64,000 bases of DNA from contig CAZOOZ010000002.1 of NCBI GenBank assembly GCA_964581565.1, positions 186,001-250,000 of the forward strand. The letters are read 5' to 3'. Both the position numbers and the translations under genes were made by a program. Source of the DNA: UBA1433 sp964581565 (GTDB lineage: Bacteria; Bacillota; Clostridia; Eubacteriales; UBA1433). Positions 33,081-43,143 of this stretch are shown here, in pieces (the first letter of the stretch is position 1; the number at the start of each line of letters is the position of its first letter). The notes under the pieces were generated by a model. The model was not told the DNA's origin and did no database searches. It worked only from the letters and a program-made list of their open reading frames with translations.

Positions 33081-33467
33081 ATCAAGACACTCTCCTCTTT
33101 TCAACTACCCCAATCATTGTAAATAATTTCTTTGCATTTGGCCCGTGACTAATAACTTAGCTTCATTTTGCTTTTTCATAAGATGATTTTATGTTTTTAG
33201 CATTTGCCCGATTTCAAATATAATCCCATCTATCTCTCATATCATGCGGTTTTTATTTGCTTCATATCTCTTTAGCAACGACTGTCATATATATCTTGCC
33301 GGTATGCTTCACTATATTTAAAGCTAACATACTAAAAAACGTTTATGAATTGTGCTTTCTCACTTTGCCTCTATTTTATTTGTATTATTGCCATTACTTC
33401 TGACGACTTTTTATTTTTCCGCTTTAATGATATAATATTATGTTGAAAATATTGCAGGAGCAAAATT
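33081..33467. other. AT-rich intergenic region before pth
   Basis: No gene is seen. A TATAAT at 33430-33436 about 35 bp before pth is a plausible -10 element for the pth-mfd operon; no good -35 was found. Confidence 0.4.
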
Positions 33468-34064
33468 ATGTTTTTAATCGCAGGACTCGGTAATCCCGGC
33501 AGAAAATATGCGCTTACACGCCATAATATCGGTTTCGAAGTCATTGATTACATGGCTGATAAATACCGCCTCGCCAACAAAAAGATGAAATTCAAAGGTG
33601 AGTATTACACACATATGATCAATGCACAAAAGATTATTTTCCTCAAACCGCATACCTACATGAATTTAAGCGGCGAATGTGTAAGGGCTTATGTTGACTA
33701 TTTCGACATCCCTCTGCAAAATATTATGATAATATATGATGACACCTCGTTTGAGCCGGGCTTTTTGCGCGTGCGCAAAACGGGCAGCGCCGGCGGTCAT
33801 AACGGCATGGACGATATTTTGCGCCTCCTTGGCACCAATGATATCGCGCGTATTCGCATAGGCATCGGCAATCCATGTTTTGAAATAAAAGATTATGTGC
33901 TCTCACGTTTCACCGCCGAAGAAATACCTATTATGCAGAAGGCCGTGATCAGTGCCGCAGACGCTGTAAAACTTTTTATTGAAAGTGATATCGATCAGGC
34001 AATGAATATCATCAATCGCAAAAATAAAAAGCAAGAAAACACCGCAGAGAACAATGATGAATAA
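33468..34064 (+). CDS. pth: Peptidyl-tRNA hydrolase
   Basis: A 198-aa enzyme that recycles peptidyl-tRNAs released early. All active-site motifs are present: GLGNPGRKYALTRHNIGF with the catalytic His, HTYMNLSGE, the YDDTSFEPG loop and GSAGGHNGMDDI. AGGAG lies 8 bp before the ATG. It overlaps mfd by 11 bp, so the two are co-translated, an arrangement conserved in many Firmicutes. Confidence 0.97.
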   Translation: MFLIAGLGNPGRKYALTRHNIGFEVIDYMADKYRLANKKMKFKGEYYTHMINAQKIIFLKPHTYMNLSGECVRAYVDYFDIPLQNIMIIYDDTSFEPGFLRVRKTGSAGGHNGMDDILRLLGTNDIARIRIGIGNPCFEIKDYVLSRFTAEEIPIMQKAVISAADAVKLFIESDIDQAMNIINRKNKKQENTAENNDE

Positions 34065-37000
34065 AAATTTTATTACGCTCTTACAACAAGATGCTTCTTT
34101 AAATAAAATATTAAATCAAATCAGGCAAAAACGCTCGGTAAATATCAGCGGAATGGAAGACGATTTTAAGAGCGTTTTTTTATCTTTTTTAAAAAGCGAG
34201 CTCACAGAAAGCATTATTTATATCGCGCCGACAGATTTTCTGGCAAAGAAATTTATTGCTTTGCTTCCTGCTGCGCAAAATGCGATGCTTTACCCATCTT
34301 TAGGACTTTATACAAGTATCAGTACCGCACATGATAAAGCAATCGATTATCAGCGCATTAATACGCTGTGCGCTCTCGGTAACAGCAAACGCATTCTCAT
34401 CGTCACAAGCGCCGAAGCGCTTTCAAATCCCATTCATTCCGATCTGTATCAATTTATCTTAACCCTAAAAGTATCAGAGACTCTTGATATTGCAAGCCTT
34501 GTCAAGAAGCTCGTCGGTTTGGGATACGAACGCAGCGAACTCACCGAATCCCCGGGGCAATTTTCTGTACGGGGAAGCATTGTCGATATTTTTGCAATCA
34601 ATCATGATAATCCCGTCAGAATAGATTTTTTTGACGATGAAATAGAAAGTATAAAAACTTTTGATGCCGCCACACAGTCGTCTCATGCTTCTATAAAAGT
34701 TTTTAGCATATACCCATCACGTGAAAATCTTTTCTCGGAAGACGAAGAATCTCATCGTATGAAAAAAGCGGGTGCAGAAATACAAAAACGTATTTCTGCA
34801 CTTGAAAAAATGTCGAATAAAGACGAAAACACGCAGGAAATCATAGATAACTTAAATCGGCTTAAAGATGAACTATCCACGCGCTTGATATACACTTCAT
34901 CTGCAAAGGAAGAAAAAACAAATTTATTGTCTTATACCCAAAATTTTGTTCTTGTTTTAGATTCATTCAACGAAATTGAGCAAAGTTATCTCGATCATTT
35001 AAAAACCTATATGCTTCTATATACCGAATTACTGGAAAAAGGCAAAGCCTTTTCAGACGAGATCTCGGCGCTGATGTCTTTTGAAGAGCTTTTAGAAACT
35101 TTTCGCGGCAATCAAACAGTAGCGCTTGGAAACCTTGCTACATCGTCTGTTTTCACGCATGCCGCTCCAATTGATCTGCATGTGAGAGGTCTTGCCGGGG
35201 ACCTTAAAAACTTCAACGGTCTTAAAGAAGCCTTTCTTTCTTATGCAAAGCAGCAATACACCTTCATTGTCTGCTTTTCAACAAACGCTGAAAAAACAGC
35301 CGTAACAGAGTTGTTTTCGCTTATTGAAAGCTTGCCTGCCGCCTGTGTTCAGTTCATAAAAACCCCGTTGATGAATAGTTTTGATCTGTACGAATCAAAA
35401 CTTCTTTTTATTGCTGCTTCCACCCTGCTGAAATCGCACAAAAAAGTCGTAAAAGAGCGGCGCTCCGCTTCGCAGGCAAGTTTCTTTTCCGATTTTGTAG
35501 CGGGAGATTACGTCGTTCACGACATTTTTGGCATTGGCCGCTATAAAGGCAACGAGCAAATTTTAACGGATGGCGTGCGTAAGGACTTTGCCGTCATCGA
35601 ATACGCGCAGTCCTCTGTAATATATGTTCCGCTGGACCAAATGTACAAAGTACAGCAATACATAGGAAGCAGTGATACGCCTCCGCGCCTGAGCCGGCTC
35701 GGCAGCTCCGACTGGAAAGAAAGCAAAGCAAAAACCAAGCGCGCGGTTCAGGAAATGGCTAAGGAGCTTTTAGAACTTTATTCCAAGCGTGAACAAACCC
35801 AAGGCTTCGCCTTTAGTCAAGACAGCATCTGGCAGGCGGAGTTCGAAGCAGCTTTTACGTATGAAGAAACGAATGAACAGCTCAAATGTATCGATGAGAT
35901 CAAAAAAGACATGCAGTCGGCAAGGCCCATGGACCGTCTTCTTTGCGGAGATGTAGGCTACGGCAAAACCGAAGTGGCACAACGCGCCGCATTCAAAGCC
36001 GTCGATAATTCCAAGCAAGTCGCTGTTTTAGTCCCTACCACCGTGCTAGCGCTTCAGCATTATAAAAACTTTTGTGAGCGATTTGCAGCTTTTCCCATCA
36101 CGATCGAAATGATGAGCCGCTTTAAAACAAAAGCCCAGCAAAAAGAAATCATGCAGCGCTTAAAAGCAGGCAAGATCGATATCCTCATAGGCACACATCG
36201 AATTTTATCGGATGACGTCACCTTTCATGATCTGGGGTTGCTCATCGTTGATGAAGAACAGCGGTTTGGTGTTGCACACAAAGAGAAAATAAAGCAATAC
36301 AAAGCAAACGTTGATGTGCTCACCCTAACGGCAACACCCATTCCCCGAACTCTGCATATGTCTATGATCGGCATCCGGGATATCAGCATTTTAAACGAAC
36401 CGCCTCAAAACCGCTTTCCCGTGCTCACTTTCGTTATGGAGTACGACGATTTGGTCGTAAAAAATGCCATTCATAAAGAATTGGCCCAAAGCGGACAGGT
36501 TTACTATATTTACAATAAAGTAAAAGGCATAGAATACAAAGCGCAAATGCTTCAGAACTTGATTCCGGAGGCAAAAATAGCATATGCCCACGGTCAAATG
36601 GCCGAATCTCGTCTGGAAAGATTGATGGCAGAGTTTATAGAAGGCAAATATGACATCTTTTTAAGCACAACAATTGTTGAAAACGGCCTGGATATACCCT
36701 CTGCAAACACGATGATCATCGAAGACGCACACAAAATGGGGCTTGCTCAGCTCTACCAGCTCAAAGGGCGTGTCGGCAGAAGCGACAGGCAGGCTTATGC
36801 TTATATAACATATCCCCAAAATAAAATTTTACCCGTCGATGCACAAAAACGTTTAAAAGCCATCCGTGATTATACCTCATTTGGGAGCGGTCATAAAATT
36901 GCGCTGCGGGATCTGCAGATTCGCGGCGCGGGCAATATCCTCGGCCTCAGCCAAAGCGGTCATTTCGGAGATGTCGGCTATGAGATGTACTCGAGGATAT

Positions 37001-37494
37001 TAAAAGAAGTGCTCAACGAAGCCAAAGGCATCACACAGCAGGAACCTTTATATGCGGAAATTGATTTACATGTCAATGCGTATGTGCCGGAACACTACAT
37101 CGCCTCATCGGCACAAAGGATGGAACTCTACAGAGATATCGCTCTGCTTGAAACGCCACAGCAAATATCTTCTCTGCGCGAAAATATCGCCGACAGATAC
37201 GGAAAACTGCCGTATGCTACCGAAAATTTGCTGCAAATAGGATATTTGCGTAATCTGGCACAAACTTTGGGAATAGAAAAAATAAAACAGGAAAAGAATA
37301 TGATTAAAATGATACCTTCCGCTGTGTTTGACACAAGTATTTTGCAGGAACTGTATAAAACATGCAGTTTTAAAGTTATCACGACAAAAAAACAAGTCAA
37401 TGAGCTCCATTTTAACAACACATCATATCTCTCTTCGATAGAATACGTAAAAAAGATTTTAGATACAATATCTTCATTGAAAATTCACAATTAA
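34054..37494 (+). CDS. mfd: Transcription-repair coupling factor
   Basis: A 1146-aa Mfd that removes stalled RNA polymerase and recruits UvrA. Order: UvrB-like N-terminal modules, an RNA-polymerase-interaction domain with GDYVVHDIFGIGRY near residue 490, a RecG-like translocase with Walker A GDVGYGKTEVA and Walker B DEEQRFG, GRVGRS in motif VI, and the C-terminal UvrA-binding mimic. Two ATGs are adjacent (34054 and 34057). It overlaps pth and is followed after 43 bp by the PPIase gene. Confidence 0.97.
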   Translation: MMNKNFITLLQQDASLNKILNQIRQKRSVNISGMEDDFKSVFLSFLKSELTESIIYIAPTDFLAKKFIALLPAAQNAMLYPSLGLYTSISTAHDKAIDYQRINTLCALGNSKRILIVTSAEALSNPIHSDLYQFILTLKVSETLDIASLVKKLVGLGYERSELTESPGQFSVRGSIVDIFAINHDNPVRIDFFDDEIESIKTFDAATQSSHASIKVFSIYPSRENLFSEDEESHRMKKAGAEIQKRISALEKMSNKDENTQEIIDNLNRLKDELSTRLIYTSSAKEEKTNLLSYTQNFVLVLDSFNEIEQSYLDHLKTYMLLYTELLEKGKAFSDEISALMSFEELLETFRGNQTVALGNLATSSVFTHAAPIDLHVRGLAGDLKNFNGLKEAFLSYAKQQYTFIVCFSTNAEKTAVTELFSLIESLPAACVQFIKTPLMNSFDLYESKLLFIAASTLLKSHKKVVKERRSASQASFFSDFVAGDYVVHDIFGIGRYKGNEQILTDGVRKDFAVIEYAQSSVIYVPLDQMYKVQQYIGSSDTPPRLSRLGSSDWKESKAKTKRAVQEMAKELLELYSKREQTQGFAFSQDSIWQAEFEAAFTYEETNEQLKCIDEIKKDMQSARPMDRLLCGDVGYGKTEVAQRAAFKAVDNSKQVAVLVPTTVLALQHYKNFCERFAAFPITIEMMSRFKTKAQQKEIMQRLKAGKIDILIGTHRILSDDVTFHDLGLLIVDEEQRFGVAHKEKIKQYKANVDVLTLTATPIPRTLHMSMIGIRDISILNEPPQNRFPVLTFVMEYDDLVVKNAIHKELAQSGQVYYIYNKVKGIEYKAQMLQNLIPEAKIAYAHGQMAESRLERLMAEFIEGKYDIFLSTTIVENGLDIPSANTMIIEDAHKMGLAQLYQLKGRVGRSDRQAYAYITYPQNKILPVDAQKRLKAIRDYTSFGSGHKIALRDLQIRGAGNILGLSQSGHFGDVGYEMYSRILKEVLNEAKGITQQEPLYAEIDLHVNAYVPEHYIASSAQRMELYRDIALLETPQQISSLRENIADRYGKLPYATENLLQIGYLRNLAQTLGIEKIKQEKNMIKMIPSAVFDTSILQELYKTCSFKVITTKKQVNELHFNNTSYLSSIEYVKKILDTISSLKIHN

Positions 37495-37537
37495 AGATTA
37501 TAATAAAACTATTAAGCTATTGAAAGGAAAAGAACAT

Positions 37538-39001
37538 ATGAAAAAATTTTTGACGTTGCTTGTAGCTCTCTTGCTGCTTCTAAGCTTTACTTCGTGTGCA
37601 CAAGTCAACGAAGAAAAAGACGCCTCCCGTGTTGTCGCGGTCGTAAATGATACCGACATTTTAAAATCAACATTCAATAATTATTTAAAATATTATGAAA
37701 TTATCTACAGCATAAACAGTGCTTCCATGCCGACCGATGACGAGCTGGTCGAACTCAAGCAGACAATGCTTACCGAGCTTGCCGAGCTCAATGCGGAATA
37801 TCTTGATGCCGTAGACCGCGGATATACAGTCGATGAGTCTGTTTGGCAAGAAAATGTAGATTACACGATGAGCTATATTGCCGATGCAGCAAGCACAGAC
37901 GATATGGCTTCTTTCTACAGTCAATTTGACATAACAGAGGCGGATTTCCAAGCCTTTTTAGAAGATTTTTATATGAAATACTCATATGTATCCGCTTTGG
38001 AAGATGATTTTTATTCCATTATCTCCGAAGACGAAGATATGCAAAATTATCAGGTCGCCAAAGTAAACGGCGATCCTCTGATCATGAACAAGTTCCTTTA
38101 TTATTTAATGAACCAGGCCATCGATACCTATATGTCCGGCTCCGACAGTCCCGAGACGGATGACGAGCTCCAAACCTACTACACCAATATCATTGAAAAT
38201 TATGCGCAAGTTGAAGTCTACTATAACGAAGCTGTCGACGAAGGTATAGAAATCACGGATGACGAAATCACCTCAAAGCTGGAAGAAGTCAATGCATACT
38301 TGGATTTATTTGCCGCGGATGAAGACAGCAAAAAAGAATTTCTCGAAGAACAATTTATATCTTATGAAAACTGGCAGACCTATTCAACGGAATATGCCAA
38401 AATGCTCGTAGCCCAAGATAAAATCACGGCGGCATTCGAAGAAGAAATAGAAGATTACACGCCAACCGATAAAGAAATACAATCCTATTACGATGAAAAC
38501 TATGGCACGAAGGAAGGCGAAACCATGTATGCAAAGCATATCCTGTTTTCCGAAGATAACTTGGAAGAAGCACAGGAATGCGCAGACAGAGCGCAGGCCG
38601 GAGAAGATTTTGATACATTGATGGAAGAATACCAGGATAAAGACTATGTACTTGAAGCCTCCGATCTGGGACGATTTGATACCGACACAATGGTCGATGA
38701 ATTCACGGAAGGTGCCTTCGCGCTTTCGGTAGGCGAAGTCAGCGATCCTGTTAAGTCGGAATATGGATATCATGTCATCTATGCATATGCAGCTCCGACA
38801 CTAGAAGATAAAACAGAAGAAATCACCGTAACGCTCGTTTCCAATTATAAAGAGTCCGAGCTCTCGGATAAAGAAGCAAAACTGTTTAAAAAAGTAAAAG
38901 TAAAGCTTCCGAAAGAAATCAAAAATGTTCATGATGTTTATATAGATAGTCTATATGATAAATACGATATCAAGCTCTACCCAAGACGTGTAAAAAATTA
39001 A
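37538..39001 (+). CDS. Parvulin-type peptidyl-prolyl isomerase lipoprotein (PrsA/SurA-like)
   Basis: A 487-aa exported foldase. The signal peptide ends in the lipobox SFTSC (Cys about residue 20). A large helical chaperone region follows, rich in Asp and Glu, then a rotamase domain with YAKHILFSEDN near residue 342 and the closing GEVSDPVKSEYGYHVI. The start at 37538 follows AAAGGAAAAG. A PPIase after mfd is a common clostridial arrangement. The strongly acidic composition is noteworthy. Confidence 0.9.
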   Translation: MKKFLTLLVALLLLLSFTSCAQVNEEKDASRVVAVVNDTDILKSTFNNYLKYYEIIYSINSASMPTDDELVELKQTMLTELAELNAEYLDAVDRGYTVDESVWQENVDYTMSYIADAASTDDMASFYSQFDITEADFQAFLEDFYMKYSYVSALEDDFYSIISEDEDMQNYQVAKVNGDPLIMNKFLYYLMNQAIDTYMSGSDSPETDDELQTYYTNIIENYAQVEVYYNEAVDEGIEITDDEITSKLEEVNAYLDLFAADEDSKKEFLEEQFISYENWQTYSTEYAKMLVAQDKITAAFEEEIEDYTPTDKEIQSYYDENYGTKEGETMYAKHILFSEDNLEEAQECADRAQAGEDFDTLMEEYQDKDYVLEASDLGRFDTDTMVDEFTEGAFALSVGEVSDPVKSEYGYHVIYAYAAPTLEDKTEEITVTLVSNYKESELSDKEAKLFKKVKVKLPKEIKNVHDVYIDSLYDKYDIKLYPRRVKN

Positions 39002-39018
39002 TAAAAAGACTTATCTTG

Positions 39019-39042
39019 AAACCGATACTTTTGTATCGGTTT
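39019..39042 (+). terminator. Terminator of the pth-mfd-PPIase operon
   Basis: AAACCGATAC and GTATCGGTTT are perfect 10-bp arms with a TTTT loop and a T-run after the stem. Confidence 0.9.
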
Positions 39043-39047
39043 TTTTA

Positions 39048-39665
39048 TTGCAAACCCTGTTTCATAAAGCATATTTTATATGAGCTGCCTTACTATGCAA
39101 AATACTGACTTCTGTTGCTCTTTTTTGTCTTAGCAGTTAGATGTATTATAAGTGAGACAAATCACTCAGAGCGTACATAAAAATTCGGCAGGGCAAATAC
39201 CATATGTTTACTTTCTATCATGCTAATAACGTATCCTGCGTTCATTCTGTTTACAGCTTTCTTTGAAAAACTCCTTTTGTGACGGAGTTGCTTTGCCGTT
39301 CTGTAATCCTGCCATAATGAATATCTTATAAAAATGATTCAAACTTTCGCAGGCACCTCTTCAATGTAAAAGCGAACTGTGTTTCCACGTTCTCACAACA
39401 AACCCTCTTATCCGCAGATGTATCATATGGGGAAAGTGTCATTCTGAGCATGTCGAAGAATCTGATTAGGCAGGCGTTGCCTTTATATACACGAAGCAAA
39501 TCAATGCCCGCTTTTATAAATAACTTTCTCCGTCTTTTTGATTTTTCTCAAGATGGCTATTTTATAAACTATTTTTCTCTTCATCATATTCCTTTAAACA
39601 AAATAAAACGTTCATTATTAATATGTATTATAGCATAATTCAATATATTTATTGATATAAATAAA
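39048..39665. other. Intergenic region between converging operons
   Basis: No credible gene is seen. It contains a repeat-like element at 39438-39464. Several short frames lack ribosome-binding sites. Confidence 0.4.
39438..39464. repeat. Interspersed-repeat-like element
   Basis: The stretch reads GTCATTCTGAGCATGT then CGAAGAATCTG, with ATTCT/AGAAT ends forming a partial palindrome. From memory it resembles short GTCATTCTGAGC...GAAGAATCT elements scattered in many bacterial genomes. Only one copy occurs in this window. Confidence 0.45.
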
Positions 39666-39685
39666 AAAGCAGGTCTCCCCGCTTT
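39666..39685 (-). terminator. Terminator of ileS
   Basis: AAAGC and GCTTT with inner GG/CC pairs form a stem, followed by T residues on the minus strand. Confidence 0.6.
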
Positions 39686-39705
39686 CTTTATTAGATAATA
39701 ACCCT

Positions 39706-42700
39706 CTATTTTTTTACCACCTTAATGGTACAGTCCCGTCCGTTCAAATTCACCGCTTCATATGTCTCCTCTGTAAAGAGGATATAATCTGCCAGTGTTT
39801 CCTTTTTAATAAAGGCGTCAAACGCCTGTGCCGCGTCTTTGATTTCCTGCGGACATTTGATCAATATATCGATCCTGTCCATTACCTCAAAACCGCTGTT
39901 TTTTCGCATCTGCTGTACTTTGGAGATCAGTTCCCTTGCTAATCCTTCCCGCAAAAGCTCCTGCGTTAAGTGCGTATCAAGTATTATGAAAAGATTATTT
40001 TCCGTTTGTACGTTAAATCCTTCTTTTGCGGAAATTCGTATATCCAGTAAATCTTTGTCGATTTTAATTATTTCCTGGGAAATGTTCATTTCAATGTTTC
40101 CATTTTCTTCCAGGTGTTTTAACAGATTATTTGCATCCACATTCTGTAAAGCTTGTGCCAGCAGTTTTACTTTGCCTCCCAAAACCGGTCCTGCCGTTTT
40201 ATAGTTCGGCTTTAAGCTGAAGTTCATAAATTCCGAAAGATCTTTTTCAAAGCGCACCTGCTGCACATTGAGCTCTTCTTTCATTAATGGGATTAAGTCC
40301 GAAATCAGTTCTTCGTATTTGCCGTCGATATGGATCGCGCTGAGCGGCTGACGCACTTTTATTTGCGCATCTTCCCTTGCGCTTCTTCCGATACTTACGA
40401 GTTCTCGTACCAAATCCATTTTTTCTTCAACGGCTTCATTGATCAGGCTCTCATCGCAAATTGGGTAATCGCCCAAATGCACACTTGTCTCTCCTGTCAG
40501 ATTTCTATAGATTTCATCCGGCAGGTACGGAGCAAACGGTGCCGCCAGCAGACATATGCCTCGAAGCACTTCATAGGTTGTGTTAAACACGGCTTTCTTA
40601 TCATCCGTAAGCTGGCTTCCCCAAAATCTTCTTCTGTTTCGCCTGATATACCAGTTCGATAAATCTTCATTCACAAACTGCTGTATTCTCCGCACGGTTC
40701 TCGTCATATCATAATCATCCATAGCCTCTGTGGCGTCTTTGACGAGTTTGTTGTATTTGGATAAGATCCATCTGTCTATTTCATCTCGATCTTTCGGTTC
40801 GATATAAAATTCTCTCGGATCCACATGATCCGTATTGGCATACAGCGCAAAGAAGTTATACACGTTTCGCAGCGTGTCGAAGAATTTGCTTTTCACTTCT
40901 TTTAATCCTTCAACATCAAACTTTGTCGGCGTCCACACAGGCGACACATGCAGCATATACCATCTGAGCGCATCCGCTCCAAATTGGTCGAATAAAGCAA
41001 ACGGATCAACGGTATTGCCGCGGCTTTTGCTCATCTTTCTTCCCTCAGCATCGAGGATGAGGTCATTGACCAAAACATTTTTGTAACATGATTCTTTATT
41101 CAAAAAAACGGAAATTGCAATCAGCGAGTAAAACCATCCTCGTGTCTGATCGATTCCTTCACAGATAAAATCCGCGGGATATTGGTCTTTATAAATTTCT
41201 TCATTTTCAAATGGATAGTGATATTGTGCGTACGGCATGCTTCCGCTGTCGAACCAGCAGTCAATAACATCTTTGACACGGTTCATCACTCCGCCGCATT
41301 TTTCACACTTGAGATGCACATCATCCACATAAGGACGGTGCAGCTCGATGTTGATATCTATATCTTCGATCGCGCGTTCTTTCAGCTCCGCTCTCGAACC
41401 CACCGAAGCGGTGTTGCCGCAAGTGCATTTCCAGATATTGAGCGGCGTTCCCCAGTATCGGTTTCTGCTGATCGCCCAGTCTTTTACATTTTCCAGCCAG
41501 TTTCCGAAACGTTTTTCACCGACAAATTCCGGATGCCAGTTTACTTCGTTATTGCTTTTTACCAAAATATCTTTCAAAGCCGACATTTTAATATACCAGC
41601 TTGATTTCGCATAATATAAAAGAGGCGTTTTACATCTCCAGCAATGCGGATAGTTGTGCGTAAATCGCTGTTTCTTAAACAGTTTGCCTTCGGCCTTCAG
41701 CCATGCGAGTATTTCTTTATCGGCATCAATAACAAACTTGCCTTTCCACGGCGTTGTCGTAAACACACCGGTCTCATCCACAGGCTGCAATACGGGAAGG
41801 CCATATTCCATACCTGTCTGATAGTCTTCTTCCCCGAATGCAGGTGCACAATGCACAATGCCTGTGCCGTCATCTGTTGTTACATACTCGGCGCATGTCA
41901 CAAAAAATGCTTTTGCACCTTGAGGCACTTGCACAAACGGCATTAACTGTTCATATTCTATATATTCTAAATCTTTGCCTTTCATTTCTTCTAAAATTTC
42001 ATACTCTTTGTCAAAAAGAGCTGAAACCAAATTCTTGGCGCAATAAAAAATATTGTCTTTGCTTTTCACTCTCACATAGAGTTCATCGGGATGCACGGTC
42101 AGCGCTACATTGGATATCAGCGTCCAGGGTGTTGTTGTCCAGGCTAAGAAATACTCATCTTCCCTGTCTTTTCGTTTCATGGGCACAATCGCGGTTTCAT
42201 TTTGTATCTCCGCATATCCCAGTGACAGTTCATGCGAGGCAAGCCCTGTCCCGCAGCGGCTGCAATACGGCATGACTTTATGCCCCTCATACATGTAGCC
42301 TTCGTTGTAAAACTTGTTTAGACTCCACCACACGCTTTCTATATAATCATTGTTCAGCGTGATATAAGGATTGTCCATATCAATGAAATGCCCCATGCGT
42401 GTCGTCATTTCTCTCCAGCGTGATTCGTATGCAAACACGGATTCCTTGCACTTTTCATTGAATTTTGCAATCCCGTAGGCTTCTATTTCTGTTTTGTTTT
42501 TCAAATTCAGCTGTTTCTCAACTTCTATTTCCACAGGCAGTCCGTGCGTATCCCATCCGGCTTTTCTGACAACTCTCTGCCCCTTCATTACATGATACTT
42601 GCAAATACCGTCTTTGATGCTTCTGGCCAGCACATGATGAATGCCCGGGTTTCCGTTCGCCGTCGGCGGACCTTCATAGAATACATAATTTTGCTTACCT

Positions 42701-42804
42701 GCCCTGTTTTCTATGCTCTTATTTAAAATGTCGATTTCTTTCCAGTAATCAATTAAATTCTGTTCGCTTTCTTTGATGTTGGAATTTAGTGTTTTAAAAA
42801 CCAT
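39706..42804 (-). CDS. ileS: Isoleucyl-tRNA synthetase, type-2-like long form
   Basis: A 1032-aa class I synthetase. The HIGH signature appears in the variant form PPTANGNPGIHHVLAR, the editing domain contains TTPWTLISNVAL, and the KMSKS loop reads GRKMSKSRGN near residue 597. The PGIHHV form and the length fit the eukaryote-like type 2 IleRS, which is linked to mupirocin tolerance, rather than the shorter bacterial type 1. An AGGAGAG site precedes the ATG. A T-box leader controls it. Confidence 0.96.
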   Translation of the reverse strand: MVFKTLNSNIKESEQNLIDYWKEIDILNKSIENRAGKQNYVFYEGPPTANGNPGIHHVLARSIKDGICKYHVMKGQRVVRKAGWDTHGLPVEIEVEKQLNLKNKTEIEAYGIAKFNEKCKESVFAYESRWREMTTRMGHFIDMDNPYITLNNDYIESVWWSLNKFYNEGYMYEGHKVMPYCSRCGTGLASHELSLGYAEIQNETAIVPMKRKDREDEYFLAWTTTPWTLISNVALTVHPDELYVRVKSKDNIFYCAKNLVSALFDKEYEILEEMKGKDLEYIEYEQLMPFVQVPQGAKAFFVTCAEYVTTDDGTGIVHCAPAFGEEDYQTGMEYGLPVLQPVDETGVFTTTPWKGKFVIDADKEILAWLKAEGKLFKKQRFTHNYPHCWRCKTPLLYYAKSSWYIKMSALKDILVKSNNEVNWHPEFVGEKRFGNWLENVKDWAISRNRYWGTPLNIWKCTCGNTASVGSRAELKERAIEDIDINIELHRPYVDDVHLKCEKCGGVMNRVKDVIDCWFDSGSMPYAQYHYPFENEEIYKDQYPADFICEGIDQTRGWFYSLIAISVFLNKESCYKNVLVNDLILDAEGRKMSKSRGNTVDPFALFDQFGADALRWYMLHVSPVWTPTKFDVEGLKEVKSKFFDTLRNVYNFFALYANTDHVDPREFYIEPKDRDEIDRWILSKYNKLVKDATEAMDDYDMTRTVRRIQQFVNEDLSNWYIRRNRRRFWGSQLTDDKKAVFNTTYEVLRGICLLAAPFAPYLPDEIYRNLTGETSVHLGDYPICDESLINEAVEEKMDLVRELVSIGRSAREDAQIKVRQPLSAIHIDGKYEELISDLIPLMKEELNVQQVRFEKDLSEFMNFSLKPNYKTAGPVLGGKVKLLAQALQNVDANNLLKHLEENGNIEMNISQEIIKIDKDLLDIRISAKEGFNVQTENNLFIILDTHLTQELLREGLARELISKVQQMRKNSGFEVMDRIDILIKCPQEIKDAAQAFDAFIKKETLADYILFTEETYEAVNLNGRDCTIKVVKK

Positions 42805-42843
42805 CTTTCTCTCCTGTTCTGCTGCTTATTTTTATAATAAACA

Positions 42844-43078
42844 AAAAAATCATCCCACATCAATGGGACGATTCATAACCGCGGTGCCACCCAATTTGGC
42901 AAAGCACATACTAGCTTTGCCCTCTTAAGCTCAATTAACGCTTTTAGGCGAAATGCCCTAAACTTTCAGGCATTTGACTCCGAAGTGATACAGTTAAGGT
43001 GATCATTTGTGGTTCTCAGCTCTCCCACTTCTCTGTAACGCGCACGCTTAACACGGCTTCATCATCATCTGTATAAAA
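42844..43078 (-). ncRNA. T-box riboswitch (isoleucine) upstream of ileS
   Basis: Read on the minus strand, the leader contains the T-box sequence GGGTGGCACCGCGG (42892-42879), which pairs with uncharged tRNA ends. A terminator follows, formed by ATC-TCCCA/TGGGA-GAT (42849-42872) with seven T residues. The Stem I region holds a GCTGAGAA element and the specifier ATC (42989-42987) followed by ACTTCGGAG, so the codon is AUC for isoleucine, matching the gene it controls. Uncharged tRNA-Ile should prevent termination. Confidence 0.93.
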
Positions 43079-43089
43079 ATATAAGCACT

Positions 43090-43118
43090 ATTATCATCTA
43101 TTATTGCATTTCTGTCAA
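43090..43118 (-). promoter_or_regulatory. Promoter of the T-box leader and ileS
   Basis: TTGACA (43118-43113), a 17-bp spacer and GATAAT (43095-43090) on the minus strand. Confidence 0.85.
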
Positions 43119-43143
43119 GTATCTATATAAAAAACATATGTTT

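Noticed and set aside
39450..39638. 62-aa plus-strand frame in the PPIase-ileS gap
   Set aside because: Begins inside the repeat-like element and has no ribosome-binding site or recognisable features.
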